DNA from: Symsagittifera roscoffensis
Lineage: Eukaryota > Xenacoelomorpha > Acoela > Convolutidae
Length of the DNA: 64,000 bases
Assembly (NCBI RefSeq): GCF_963678635.1
Contig: NC_087064.1
Location: 58,786,338 to 58,850,337, forward strand
Reading direction: 5' to 3'
A program made the position numbers and the translations under genes. Shown here piece after piece: positions 47,200 to 58,915 of the stretch (position 1 is its first letter; each line of letters begins with the position of its first letter). A model generated the notes under the pieces. The model worked only from the letters and a program-made list of their open reading frames with translations, made no database searches and had not been told where the DNA came from.

Positions 47200-48175
47200 C
47201 ATACTCCCCGGACTCAAGATAGATGTCCTCATCGCCTGGCGTCGTCTGTCAGTGAGCCCCCAGAATGTTGAGTGCGTCTCAAGATACAGTGCAAGTGGTA
47301 ATTTACAGAAGTTTGCAGCAGAGTTAGCTTTATCTACATCTCAAAATTCACAGCCATGCAAAATTGTCACATTCTCGCTAAACAGCATAAAAAGTCTGCA
47401 TCCACCAGCATCCTGAATTACAGCTTTATAAGCTATTCAATAACTTTTCTTTTGTCCTATCCAACCAGAAAATTGTCATGAAGCATTTTCTAAATATACT
47501 AAATGTAATATATTAATAACAATATATTGTATGTTAAAATTTCTTTTCCGTGACCTCAGATTTCATCTGAGTTCAGACTCAAGCCCCTTTTGCCTTACAC
47601 GCTCAAGACTCAAGAACCAATTCCTGAGCACCCTGCTCAACTCACGCCCCCCGTCTTCGAAGTACTGGGTCCGGGTGTACTCGACGAGTAATTTACCTCA
47701 AAAATTCTTCTTCATCGTCGAAACTGATCACGATCTCTTCCCATGCCTTCAGTTGTTCGTAGGCTCGCATCCATTCCCTTTGCTCTTGCAATCTCTTCGT
47801 CTGGCTCGGTACACTCTTCACTCCGGATTCCCTGTTCAATCAGAAGGAGTTGTGAAAGCTCAAGCTCACGTTCTTCGCCAGGTCCTCCTCCAGTGTCAAT
47901 TCCCTTGCTTTGGTATTATCTCTAGACACCCTACAAACCCGTTTCCAACACGTGGTTATCGCGTTGCGATGGGTGAGCAGAGGTCTCTTTGCACGCAGTC
48001 TGAAACAACTCAAGCCTCCGGATATAGTCAATTGCATGTATCGACTCCATTGTTGGTGATTTGGACTCCCGATACTTCGTTACGTTCTGCTCAATCCATC
48101 GCAGCGCCAGCATCGAGCTCACCACGAAGAAGGTGACTTTGTTGATGTTCAGGTAGTACTATCGGCCGAATCTCT
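47200..48175. other. 3' untranslated part of the element, no clear gene
   Basis: Overlapping open frames exist on both strands, the longest being 201 codons on the plus strand (47531-48136). None has a recognisable domain or consistent composition; the minus-strand frames 47840-48037 and 47931-48125 may be a remnant of the upstream minus-strand coding region. Confidence 0.35.
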
Positions 48176-50130
48176 TCAACATCCCATATCAAGCAGAGAT
48201 TTGACTGCTCCGTGACTGCTGCGCCAGACAATGACAATGACAAAGTTGATGCTGCGGATATTTTGCTCTACTGAGGCCTCGAGCAAAGTCTCAAACTCCA
48301 TCATCTTCGCATGCGTCACGTCATTTTCTTCCCCGGCTTGGTCGCTACTCGTCATCCTCCCGATCGTGTTCTGCCTCCCGAAGTCATTAGTGTTCTCTTT
48401 TTCCAATCTCAAAAGTTCCTCCCCCAGATCTCACTCAAGTCCTGCCTTCGATTCTCAAGCATCCGTCCAGCATCTTCCGTAACAACCGATGTGAATGGTG
48501 TGACATCCGCGCCAAGCGCACGCACTTAGGCACCGAGAAAGTCTTGTCAATCAGCGATCTCTGGCTAGACGCTTCCACCATCGCCATATGTAACGGATAA
48601 TGACTTCTGCACAAGCTCGCCATTACTGATCCCACCAGAGACTTCGCATTCATTGGTAGACTATAGGCCTCGCCCGCGGAAAACCCCATCTCTGGCTCAA
48701 GGCCGATTTTCCATCCCTTGATATGCTTTTGGACCATCTGCAACACTCCAGGCCAAGACTCCACGCTCAAAGCCGTCACCATGGTGCTCGGACTCTAGCA
48801 TCTCCAGTGATTCTAGACTACACATCCTCGAGAAGAATCTCAAGCCGTCTCTAGATTCACTGTGGTGTTCGCGGAACACTCAGCTAATATTTGCACCTCA
48901 CTTTTTTCCTTCTGGGTGATTTCACCAAACCAAGTGGCCAGATCTTTGCTTTGAAAAGACTGTATCCTGATACAAGACCGTCTATCACAAGAATGGTCTC
49001 CACCTCCACTCTCTAGATCACGACAACCGCCTGGCTCCAGCTTCTTAGGCGACTCGTTCGGCTTAATCATGATTTCTTCAGAATCTCTTCGATGAGGCAG
49101 GATCAAGTTGTGTAACACGTTCAGATTCCCCAAATCCTCATTCTTCTCTGGTAACAGTCTCACTCGCTCCGTGACTTCTTCGCTCAAATTTGCCTGAGAT
49201 TGTGGACACCAGGATGGCCTCAGCGACCTCCAAACTGTTCCCAAGTTCGTATACAAAATGTCATCTTTAGCTCCCAGCCTCAGAATACGGCAGAACGCAG
49301 CACGCTGACGACTTCGGGCCCCTTCTCAAGCAGAAGGCCTGGGCTCGGTCTCTCCCTTCCTATCGGATCAATTTCGACTATCTTCTGTGTCCAGAACTTC
49401 AGCAGCTCCGTAACTTCAAAATTCATATAGGCAGCTCCTGCTTTCGCATCCAGGAAGTGGTTGTATGACATCCCCATTATACCGGACACATACTGATACT
49501 CCTCTCGCTTCGTGGGTCTCGAGTAGTCTTCTGCCAAAGGTAGGCAACATTGCACGTCATGGCTCTCCTCAAATTTCTTGTTCGAGAGCCGTCGGATCTC
49601 GTCCAGCTTTGCATGGTTCTCCAGGGACTGCCTCGAACCATCCTCCTTCTCAATCCCAGTACCCTGATACACATTCAGGATGACGCTCGAGACTCTCTTT
49701 TCCAATGCTTTACCTCCCGCCGAACATTGATAGCATGCCTGGATGGTGGCATCAGGTATCACAACATGATCCATCTCAAGAAACAGGTGGCATTTTTCCT
49801 CCTCGCCAGACTCAATCCCGAATTGTCTCGAGCAATATGCTGCGTCAGCATTCGATACACATGCAGACCTTTATCGCCCAGTTTTAGTTTATCGTACGAA
49901 GTCAATGCTTCTAGCGCCACTTCCGCCAAGCTCCACATAAACATCAACTGCCCCGCCGTCCTGACAAAAAAGTTCGCCAACAGATGTTTTGCCGATGAGG
50001 GTGCCCTCATTTCATCTTCAAAATAGGCCGGCAGCAATTTCTCCCAGGTTGGTACCAACTGGTTCTTCAACTCTAGTTTGTTCACTTCCGCCCTCTGTTG
50101 ACTAGCCCAATTTCGACGTTTTCTGGACAC
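48176..50130 (-). pseudogene. Broken retroelement ORF block, unknown function
   Basis: Successive minus-strand frames (50130-49759, 49774-49280, 49256-48840, 48782-48435, 48412-48176) nearly abut and change frame, as expected for one long ORF with frameshifts. Fragments: MSRKRRNWASQQRAEVNKLE, AYFEDEMRAPSSAKHLLANF (helix-rich), CYQCSAGGKALEKRV, EYQYVSGIMGMSYNHFL. No motif of protease, RT or integrase. Composition is charged and helical. It could be a capsid or accessory protein. The real start is unknown. Confidence 0.5.
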
Positions 50131-50349
50131 CCCGCGATCAAGTTTTATCAGCCTACTCTCCAGTTGTTTCGCAGTGTCCAGGGCGGGCTATCCACCAGGG
50201 GCGAGCAGTATTTCCTGTCAATCTTCTTTCGAGGGGGTCACTTGCTACCTGCTTCCCAATTCCCTGGTGCCGACTCGAGATCCAGTCTTTGCCAATGTCG
50301 ACTTCCCACATTCGTCCAATGATGGAGTCTTTCTTCGCATTCGCCTACT

Positions 50350-51274
50350 TCAGGCCAACTTTCGGGTCTTTGAGGTGCCCGTATAAGCTGTTGTCTTCCA
50401 TCTTGCTAGAAGTATTGGAGCCGTGTCCTTCAAATTCTTCCCTGAAATCGCCTCAACCGAGGGACTCGCTTCTTCTACCTCCTGTTTCCTTTTCCTCGAC
50501 CTCACTCCTTTACTCGGGGGCGTAGTCATAACCATCACTGAATTCACTTCTTTATCCAGATCTCCATCTTCCGACTCTTGCCTCCCCCTTCTCTAGCCGT
50601 AGGAATATTAATATCTTTAATTATAATATTAGTTTTAATTTTTTCATCAATTTCAACCCTAACTTTTTTGTTGTCAGTCTTTTCGTTCGGAGTGGAGTTA
50701 TCTTTTCATGAGTTAGCCTCAAACGAACCATCTTGTCGAGCAGCTCGCCTCTTGCTTTCTCGTCCAGACCAGTGGCCATCAAGACAGGTTCTCCGGATCC
50801 TACTACGGTGTTCCACAACTCTTCTTTGAAGTCATCCAGTTTGGCTTTCCGCTCTACCTTCTGATTGAATTTGCTCAAGAAATCTTGCCATCCATTTTCA
50901 TCCACCGTATTCAAGAACATACACTTCTTCCCCTCGAAGGTGTTCTTCTTCCTCATCTCGTCACTCAAGAGTACCATACCCATGTTAGAGGGTTCACTGG
51001 CTAGAGGCAACCCCAGATTACTACGGGGAGATCCCAAGGGTGCGGTGGCTGTGTCTGCCCAATCATCACCACTCAAGTCTTGCGGTAGCTCACGCGTGGT
51101 ACCGGGACTGAGATTCCTGGCCACTGCCCCCTCGTCAGGTGTAATCCCCAACTCCATTTCTCCAGCTTCACTGAGGGTTTCTTCCATGCTCTCTCCCTCT
51201 CCCGACTCATCTTTGTCTCTTTCCCGACGCATCTTTGATTCTGTTCTCCGCAGGAAGGCTTCTCTTGTCCCCAA
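50350..51274 (-). pseudogene. Broken retroelement ORF, charged protein, unknown function
   Basis: The 217-codon frame 51274-50621 starts MGTREAFLRRTESKMRRERD, passes through an acidic segment (ESMEETLSEAGEMELG) and the block MFLNTVDENGWQDFLSKF, and ends in a Lys/Leu-rich run. The following frame (50547-50350) has a basic KGVRSRKRKQEVEEA stretch resembling a nuclear-localisation patch. The last codons overlap AT-rich sequence, so its 3' end may be an insertion scar. Not recognised. Confidence 0.5.
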
Positions 51275-51536
51275 TGGGTGCCGACTGATAGAGGTATAGG
51301 TGTCGCCGGATCCACTGCCTTGTATTTGGTCAGTGATACATATAGGGTCCCCGCTGCCTCCAACTTTTGTCCCTCATGTTGCAATTCCACCTCCTCCAGT
51401 CCATAGAGTGCCAGATGTTTTCTTGTACTGCACTTCATTTTATCCTGAAGAGCTAGGTGACCTTCTTTCATGATCATTCACTCGCTGTCGTATATGGGCA
51501 TTTTACTTTCGAGTCCACCCTTCTCAAGCACCTTTA

Positions 51537-52304
51537 TCACTTCCCGGTTTCGTACTTAGGAGGCATCGAACTCCGCATCTTTTTGGCTTGAGTAGTCCGT
51601 GAGTTTATTTTTAGTTCACTAATATGGAAACACACAGCCGCCGAATACCCGATGAACAAGGGGTCCCAGCTGTGCTTGAACACTTTCTGTTGCTGCTCGA
51701 CAGCCTCGCTAGCATGTATCGACGGGACTGACATCGGGCTGTTCATCCCCAATGTCATCCGTCTCGCCGTAGGGAACTCAGGGATGGCAGCGGGTGACAC
51801 GTCATGCTCAAGTATAGTCTCTAGTTCTTTCTTCGCGAAATCGAAGCTTTTCTTCCACGCAGGGATCCTCAAAACTTCTCTCGTGTTTTTTCGCCACCGG
51901 ATTTATGTTCCAAAACTTCGGGTAGGCCTCAATGGGACCCTCTTGTTTTCACCCATTCTGCACTGCAGCTGACTCCTGAAGTTGAACATTATCAACTCTG
52001 GATCTTTCACCTTCCCAAATAGCACCGTTTCACTCATTCGTGCTCTCAAGTTCCCCTGCTCGCACCAGTTCAGCGCTGTTCCGTCCAAAATGCTGATCAG
52101 ACTCAAGTGGACCGCTGAATGTCGGTACGCCGCCACCAGCGGATCCGGGAAGGCGTATGTCACGGCAGGCCCGAAGACGCAGGTCACTACCTCCTCTAGC
52201 CCTCTGATCGTCCCTAAGGGACACAAATCGGTCAAGAGAGGTATATACTCGTTCAACTCTCTCATCTCTTCTCTAGTTTTCGGGTTTCTCTCCTCGCCTG
52301 TCAT
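51537..52304 (-). pseudogene. Broken retroelement ORF, gag-like helical segment
   Basis: Frames 52304-51903 and 51872-51537. The first contains LVAAYRHSAVHLSLISILDG, TALNWCEQGNLRAR and FNFRSQLQCRMGENK. The order (region rich in aromatic residues, G-x-A-x-x-W, then F-x-x-x-F/L-x-x-x) is reminiscent of the retrotransposon gag capsid motif, a weak resemblance only. The second starts MRIPAWKKSFDFAKKELETI. Confidence 0.4.
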
Positions 52305-52415
52305 GTGTCATGTGATGGTATTTTCCGCGTGAAACACCTTGTCATTATATTTTTTTTCCTAGGAAAAACTCAAGAATCTCAATTTTTCATGTGTCTTCTT
52401 GGTCATCAGTTCGCT

Positions 52416-52949
52416 CTACGCATGTTCATTCCAGAAGCCGGCGATAGTGACCTCATTCGCTGACGTAACAAACGTCTCCACCGTCATATCTCTCTTCTCC
52501 GAGATCTCGAGCTGCTCCTCCAGAAACTCCCATATGTGTTTGATCAGGGGAGGTGCGCTTTCCCTCGTCTTGACTGTCACGTTTTGCAACCTCGGTGTCA
52601 GGAATGGCCATCTTCTTCTTTCTTGAGTCAGACAATACCTTATCGGTTCCAGTTGCTTCTCAGCCCCAGCCACGTTCTTTCGATCGCTGATGGGCCCTCT
52701 CGTACTGTTGGTAGAGCTTGTTATAGTGGGGTCCATCTTCCGGAACCACAGACTGGTGGTCAAATGGCTGATCACAAGATGATCATACCCTACCTCCGTG
52801 ATAAATTTCAGCTGCCTGGCCAGATTTGATATCTCAAGAAAGAGTACCTCGTCCAACACAATCAGTATGTCCGCTAGCTCGTAAAAACCACTCAGATAAT
52901 GATACACATCTGCCCACGCCACCGCCACTTCCGACTTCGGAAGTATCAA
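52416..52949 (-). pseudogene. Broken retroelement ORF, unknown function
   Basis: 177-codon frame with YHYLSGFYELADILIVLDEV, ARQLKFITEVGYDHLVISHL and a basic ERRRWPFLTPRLQNVTVK segment. Downstream of the SGNH-bearing ORF in the reading direction. Between them (53119-53316) a 65-codon frame, LFLFAAAGLLEHLRSGEPTT, is probably part of the same broken protein. Not recognised. Confidence 0.45.
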
Positions 52950-53473
52950 GGTTCCGGCTCAAGTTCACGATTCGGGGCTGCTATCAGCATTCGCCAACCG
53001 TTGCCTTCCGCTATCATTAACATCGCGTGAAAAGCAGAGCTGGTGACATGCCTGCGTAGCCTGGTAATGATGCAAATCCCAACTTTGTTTTCAATCCCAG
53101 TCGAGAGGCCACCAACTGCTACACTTCATTCATCGCCGCCAACAACGTTAGGATTGCCTCCCAGATCTTATTTGTCGTCGGTTCTCCACTTCTCAAGTGC
53201 TCAAGTAATCCCGCCGCCGCAAATAAAAACAATTCTGACTCACACGGCGTCTCCGACTTTATCGCCACTATCAGAGTCAACATCTGATTCAGCTCCGCAC
53301 CTGGTAGCAAGTACACTAGTGTTTCCGGCTAGAATAACTTCGGGGACGTTCCATCGAAGTCAGATCTTGCCACGATGATTGCTCTCGCTGCTCCAGGATC
53401 TGAGCGATCGTAAACTGCCAAAGTTTTGGCCAGCTGTGAGTCCCATGAGATCTACCGTACCTTGGGTCTTCTG

Positions 53474-55391
53474 CTAGCTTCGGACCATGTAGGCAGTATC
53501 GAGAAGCCCCATACTCTTCGGGTCAAGAAGTTTCTCTAACGCCCTCAACTGCGCAGGAATGGCCACTCTGATCCTGGCTATACTAGTTCGATGTTTTGGC
53601 GCTTCCACTATGAGGCCTAGTTTCTCCAGCTCCTTGAGAGGCCTGTAGTTGACTGGCCCCATGATTGACCTCTTGGGAATCCCAGTCAAGTCTGCGGTCT
53701 CCAGGGTCTTGTCTCGAGAGAAGTGCGCTTCATGCGCCTTCAGCCAATCCACACAGTAGTGATTGCTCGGGTCCTCATGTGATAGACTCTTAAGTCCCAA
53801 GACCTCTACTAGATCCTGCCTGGAGGCCAGATACTCAAGTTCCAGATCTTTCATTCGTTCCAGATACTCGGCTTTGCTCGTTTCTCCAGGGCCTCCTGCT
53901 TTCTTCTTGGTGTCCACCACCACTACCGAGGATACCACCGAGTTCTGGGGTGTGAAATACTCCGCCTCGTCCTTCTTCATTGGTGTCGAACCTGCTTCTG
54001 CTACTCCTCGAGCTTTCTCTAGAACCGACTCTTCCTCCCAAGCGATCAGCCACTGGCCTAGCCGGGAAGAGAAGGCCTCGGGGCAGGACCCAAGATGATT
54101 GGCCAGCTTCCACCAGATCCGACTCATGAAGATTGATTTGTCTCTGAAAGACACCATTCAGCCACTCGGCGCCCCTGGGCTTATCGAAATGGATCCCATC
54201 TGAAGATGAGTTCTGTGGAAGGGAATTCTCCATCATTCTCGCCACGTCGAGCAGCCTCACCGGCAGGACACTTCTTTATTGGATTTGTCTGCTGATCTCG
54301 TTGATGTGGCGCACCCTTTCATTCATGCTCATCGCATCCTGATCTGCCATCATGTTGTACAGGGATGTGCAAATTGTGAGTACTTCTGGGTCAAAAAAGA
54401 CCCTCAGCTGCTCAAGAATGCAGCTCACCTTGTCCTGCAACTTCTTCATTTTCCTTGATTTGCCCCTATAAACATCATTGGTCCCCATCAATAGGGTGAC
54501 CGTGTAGATTTTCCCCATCTCCAGCATCTCTAGTGACGCCAAGATCTGGAGCATTGCCGCACCAGAGAAACTCAAGACTGTCCCCAATAATCAAGTGGAC
54601 TGTGCCCTCGGGTATTCTAGGCTGCGCAAAATATTCTGACCAGTACGCGTCATGGAAGGCATCCCTCCTCTCGCGTTGCGCCGCCGTCTAGTCATCCCAG
54701 TTATGTCGGTGATAGGAGCCGTCGGTGTTTTTCTTATAACTCGAGATCACGACGCTCCACATTGGGTGTTCCCTCCAAGTGATCGGCGCTGCCTCACGTG
54801 CCGGACTCTCGGGAGTTCTTGCCTGCAACCTTTCCTGCAACTGCTTGAGGCGTGATGTCGCTGCTCCAGTCTTACTGCCACTGGTTGAACTGGGCGTCAA
54901 GCCCGGTAGCGCGATGTCCATCAGTGGTCTGATCCGACCCGATTCCTGATTTCTCGAGGAAGGGACAGGTTCGGATGGCATCCATGTGTCCAGGCCTTCA
55001 TTCATATGCTCCTGGGCTACGCGGTCCAAATTGAAGCGACCACTCGACCTGGGGGCTTCATCTACTTCCATCCTGGACTCTTGTCTCGATCTCGTCGTTA
55101 ACGGCTCAGTCGTCGTCTTCATCTTCCTTTCCTTACCACTCGCTACTTCCTGCTGTCCCCGTTGCAGTCGCTCAATCTCCGACTTTATCTGGTCGCAATT
55201 CGCCACGCTTTCTCAGCTGGCTCCCGTTCCGCCCTCAACAGGTCCCGATCAGGAATCGCTTGGTCCCGCTCAAGATTGGCTTGGTCCCTAGCCAGATTGG
55301 CTTTGTACCGTTCCCTCTGAACCCTTCCCAGCTCCCTTTTCAGGTTGCTGAGATCTGGATATGACTCTTCCGGTTGTTGGGACCGTATCAT
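53474..55391 (-). pseudogene. Retroelement protein with SGNH-hydrolase domain, interrupted
   Basis: Read from 55391: a charged coil (ERYKANLARDQANLERDQ), a frame change, then 55206-54688 (MANCDQIKSEIERLQRGQQE ...), a TAG at 54690-54688, and in the same frame VHLIIGDS (block I with the Ser, about 54602). After a short frame-changing deletion come FSGAAMLQ, MGTNDVYRG (block III with Asn, about 54484), a TAA at 54278-54276, and LLDVARMM and SDGIHFDKPRGAEWL (block V Asp and His, about 54195). A frameshift near 54000 leads into STPMKKDEAEYFTPQNS, CVDWLKAHEAHFSRDKTLET and IMGPVNYRPLKELE up to 53474. All catalytic blocks of an SGNH esterase/lipase are present but in three pieces, so this copy is dead. 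Esterase domains are known in some LINE ORF1 proteins; here the setting is an LTR element. Confidence 0.7.
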
Positions 55392-55803
55392 GGATGACGC
55401 CTTGCTGATAGACTGGGTCCCTGTCCCTGCCCGTGGGTTGGTTGGAAGGGAAAATTATCTTGCGCCATATTTCATCGTGTTACTCAAGCCGGGGTTTCTC
55501 GCCGGTCGAATCCCCTATCGCCTCCTTCAACGTTCCAGGACAGCCATCTGGTTTGATCTTGATTTGAAATCCCGTCCAAAGTGTAACCCACCATTAACAC
55601 GGCCACGGTCGCTGATTCCCTGCATTCTCCTTGCGATTCCAGTTGCAGGATGGCATTGAGCATTACCGCCAGTCTCTCGTCCACTTGCGTATAATCAAGA
55701 TCCCTCAAGCGCTTGTAGAGCTCATCGAGTGTGTGTTTCTAAAATGCTGCCGGCACAGACTTCCAGAAACGATCTGCCGTTGCTGTGTTTCTTTCTCGAG
55801 AGT

Positions 55804-55885
55804 TCTCACGAAATACCTTAGCTAGATTAACTCACGAAATACTTTACCTACCTTAACTCAAGAAATACCCTTCCCAGATCAATAC
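55804..55885. repeat. 26-28 bp tandem repeat, three copies
   Basis: Units CTCACGAAATACCTTAGC..., CTCACGAAATACTTTACC... and CTCAAGAAATACCCTTCC..., each ending in (T/A)TTAA or CAATA. Lies at the 3' edge of the exon-like frame 55852-56003. Confidence 0.75.
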
Positions 55886-56003
55886 TCAAGATTTTCTTTT
55901 CTTTAGTACCGATGGCGAAGAACTGTATGATGTCTTTCTTTTCTTCTGTTACTCGTGTACTTCCGATCCAGTTATCGTTTTCCTTTTTGTTATTCAAAGC
56001 AAT
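55852..56003 (-). other. Exon-like segment inside the LTR element
   Basis: On the minus strand GTTTTGTTTTCAG (acceptor type) precedes an open 152-bp segment, IALNNKKENDNWIGSTRVTE to RVFLELR, that ends at AG|GTAGGT, a consensus donor. This would fit a spliced subgenomic RNA of the element, as retroelements with an extra gene often use. Could be coincidence in the gap between two ORFs. Confidence 0.3.
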
Positions 56004-56290
56004 CTGAAAACAAAACTGAGTTTTAGATCAAGATGTTTTGCTCATGACCAGCCTAAACCTCCCCCCTTAGTACCCTTAAAATATTATTCTGACAGTTGCT
56101 GAGAAACTGACTCAATTAGGTATTAAAAACATGCAGATAAACCTTATGATTTACCACCATGATGTTTGAAATGAAATTTCTGTTTCAATTTTCATGCCAG
56201 TCATACTAAAACCTAGTGAAGCGTGCCCCCTTTTGCCTAGCTCAAGACCCTCGTGCCCCTTAACTCGAGACCCTCGTGTCCACCCAAAGC

Positions 56291-57579
56291 TCAGACGATG
56301 CTCAAGTAATTCTTCTTGTGCAGATGTACCATCATTTCCGTTTCTGCAAAGACCACGTGCAGGATGGCGTATAGTTCCCTACAGTTAAGTCTGCCCCTGT
56401 TCGGATCGTAGACCGGCATTGAAACCTTTCTTATCCCTTTTTCAACCAGGAATTCTCCAGATGTGTCAATGCCAGCATCACATGGATCTATCAAGTTTCT
56501 CTCACTGGCTCTTGTCACCAAAAAATATAGGTACGCTGCTGTTGATCCGGGGTAATGGTGTAGATTCCTGTTTCTTGCGTTGTGGTTCCACAAATTCGAC
56601 CCTTGTTCCAGGTTGCTTCTCTATTTTCCCTGCTACTGTTTTCTCCTGAGCAATAGAGTTTCTGAAGAATGCATACAAGTTCGATTGTATGGCACAAAAA
56701 CTATTTGCTTGGTTCATGCTCAATGTGTCCATTCTCGTCTCTAGATTCCACAACTTGTCAACCACGGTATCACACCGTTCGTTTTTTTATCTCCTCTATA
56801 TATTTCTTGATATGTTTCAATCGCTCCTTATCTGTTATATCCACTTTGTCCGCCTTCTGTTGTAGCTTCTCTTCAGTGGACCTCGCCAGGACAAAGTAGT
56901 TATCTAAGTTTTCACTCTTGTTATGTCGCAACTCCTTCTTCAATTCCTGGCGATCCTCATCACCGCGCTTTTGCTTTTTATCTATCTGTTCCAACTTTGT
57001 CATCAAGTCTGCCAGCTCAACTGAAGGTACTTTTAACTCTATCGCTCGTTTATCTTGGTTACTCACTGTTCCTTGTGTGACTTGCTCCTTATCCTGTTTT
57101 GTTTCCGTTGTTATTGCGGAAAAAGTACAAAAGTTTTTTTCAGTCGCTGCTTTCACCTCCTCTTTTTCTCTCGGTTTCATTCCGACCATCGCCGCAAACC
57201 TCTCTGTGAACGATGTTCTCCTAGTTTGTGAGTAGTATTTTATCGTTTCCGGTGTGTTGTTAGTGATCTCGTCTCCATTGCCTGCTGGTGATAAATCAAT
57301 TGTCTTCGTTCCTTGTTCTTCTGCGTTTGGCATAGGTGTCCATTCCGTCATTTTTCGCTCCGCTCCATGTATGCTTTGATCTGGCGTCTCAAGTTCAGTT
57401 TCCATGACTGGCACAATCGGTTCTTCCCGAAGTTTCTCTTCTGTCTTCTGCCCATTGTTGCTTCTTGTGTTAACCATATTCACTGAAATATTTTTTCTCG
57501 TTACTCTCGGGTATGTTGGTGTTTGCTTCCGCTGAGTTGAGGATTGGTTTTGCTTAAGTCCTATTCCTTTCCTTTCCAT
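56291..57579 (-). pseudogene. Gag-like coiled-coil protein of the LTR element
   Basis: Main frame 57579-56770, 269 codons; the internal Met at 57477 (MVNTRSNNGQK) is a plausible gag start. It has a Thr/Glu-rich N-terminal part, TRRTSFTERFAAMVGMKP, then a long predicted coiled coil (LADLMTKLEQIDKKQKRGDE, ELKKELRHNKSENLDNYF, EEKLQQKADKVDI). It stops at KKRTV and continues in shifted frames 56765-56502 (MVDKLWNLETRMDTLSMNQA) and 56593-56291 (GEFLVEKGIRKVSMPVYDPN). No zinc knuckle. First ORF after the 5' LTR, hence the gag assignment; homology not recognised. Confidence 0.5.
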
Positions 57580-57754
57580 TAGCTACACTCTCATTTTCTT
57601 CATGTTTTTTATCTACAATTTTTTTAAATTTGCAATTCTAATAGATACAAGTCCCTATTGTAAAATCTAATCTAAATATAAGAAAAAACCCCTAAATTGT
57701 TATTAAAAAACTGGTCAACACTGTCTCGCTAGTTATTCAGAAACCCTAAATCAA

Positions 57755-58915
57755 GTGTTGGGATCCTTCGCTATAGTGTTGGGATACTTTACTAAAGTGT
57801 TGTGACGTTTCAGTAAAGTGTTGGGACCCTTCGCCAAAGTGTTGGGACCCTTCGCCAAAGTGTTGAGACCCTTCACCAAAGTCTTGGGACACTTCGCCAA
57901 AGTGTTGGGACCCTTCTCTAAAGTGTTGGGACCCTTCACCAAAGTGTTGGGACCCTTCAACAAAGTGTTGGGACCCTTCGACAAAGTGTTGGGACCCTTC
58001 GCTGAAGTGTTGGGACCCTTCGCCAAAGTGTTGGGACCCTTCGCCGAGGTGTTGGGACTTTCGGTAGAGTGATGGGACCCTTCGCTATAGTGTTGGGATA
58101 CTTTACTAAAGTGTTGTGACGCTTCAGTAAAGCCTTGGGACCCTTCGCCAAAGTCTTGGGACCCTTCGCCAAAGTGTTGGGACCCTTCTCCGAAGTCTTG
58201 GGACACTTCGCCAAAGTGCTGGGACCCTTCGCTAAAGTGTTGGGACCTTTCGCTAGAGTGTTGGGACACTTCGCCAAAGTGTTGGGACCCCTCGCTAAAG
58301 TTTTGGGACCCCTCGTTTAAGTGTTGGGACCCTTCGCTGAAGTGTTGCGACCCTTCGCCTAAGTGTTGGGACTTTCGGTAGAGTAATGGGACCCTTCGCC
58401 GAACTGTTGATACTTTCGCTAGAGTGTTGGGACCCTTCGCTCAAGTGTTGGGAACCTTCGCCAAAGTGTTGGGACTCTTCGCTAAAGTGTTGGGACCCTT
58501 CACTAAAGTGTTGGGACCCTTCACTAAAGTGTTGGGACCCTTCACTAAAGTGTTGGGATTTTTGCTAGAATGTTGGGACCCTTCGCTAAAATGTTGGGAC
58601 CCTTCGCCAAAGTGTTGGGACCCTTCTCCGAAGTGTTGGGACCCTTCTCCGAAGTGTTGTGACGTTTCAGTAAAGTGTTGGGACCCTTCGCCAAAGTGTT
58701 GGGACCCTTCGCTAAAGTGTTGGGACCCTTCACCAAAGTGTTGGGACCCTTCGACAAAATGTTGGGACCCTTCGCTAAAGTGTTGGGACCCTTCACCAAA
58801 GTGTTGGGACCCTTCAACAAAGTGTTGGGACCCTTCGACAACGTGTTGGGACCCTTCGCTGAAGTGTTGGGACCCTTCGCTAAAGTGTTGGGACCCTTCT
58901 CTATAATGTTGGGAC
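57755..58915 (+). repeat. 21-bp in-frame minisatellite, about 55 units
   Basis: The unit begins GTGTTGGGACCC and ends TTCGCCAAA with variants (CTAAAG, ACCAAA, CAACAAA). Being seven codons long, it leaves long open frames on both strands: VLGPFAK repeats on plus, TLAKGPN repeats on minus. A higher-order period of about 314 bp (15 units) is visible: TTCGCTATAGTGTTGGGATA at 57767 recurs at 58081. It lies in the leader of the LTR element, between the gag-like ORF and the right LTR. Confidence 0.95.

Noticed and set aside
47531-48136. 201-codon plus-strand frame as a gene
   Set aside because: It lies in the 3' part of a minus-strand element, has no domain, and its composition (Ser/Arg/Pro/Leu-rich) is typical of an antisense frame of GC-richer sequence.
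58424-58906. Repeat protein encoded by the minisatellite (CWDPSLK units)
   Set aside because: Any 21-bp repeat without stops gives such frames on both strands; no start or flanking coding sequence supports translation.
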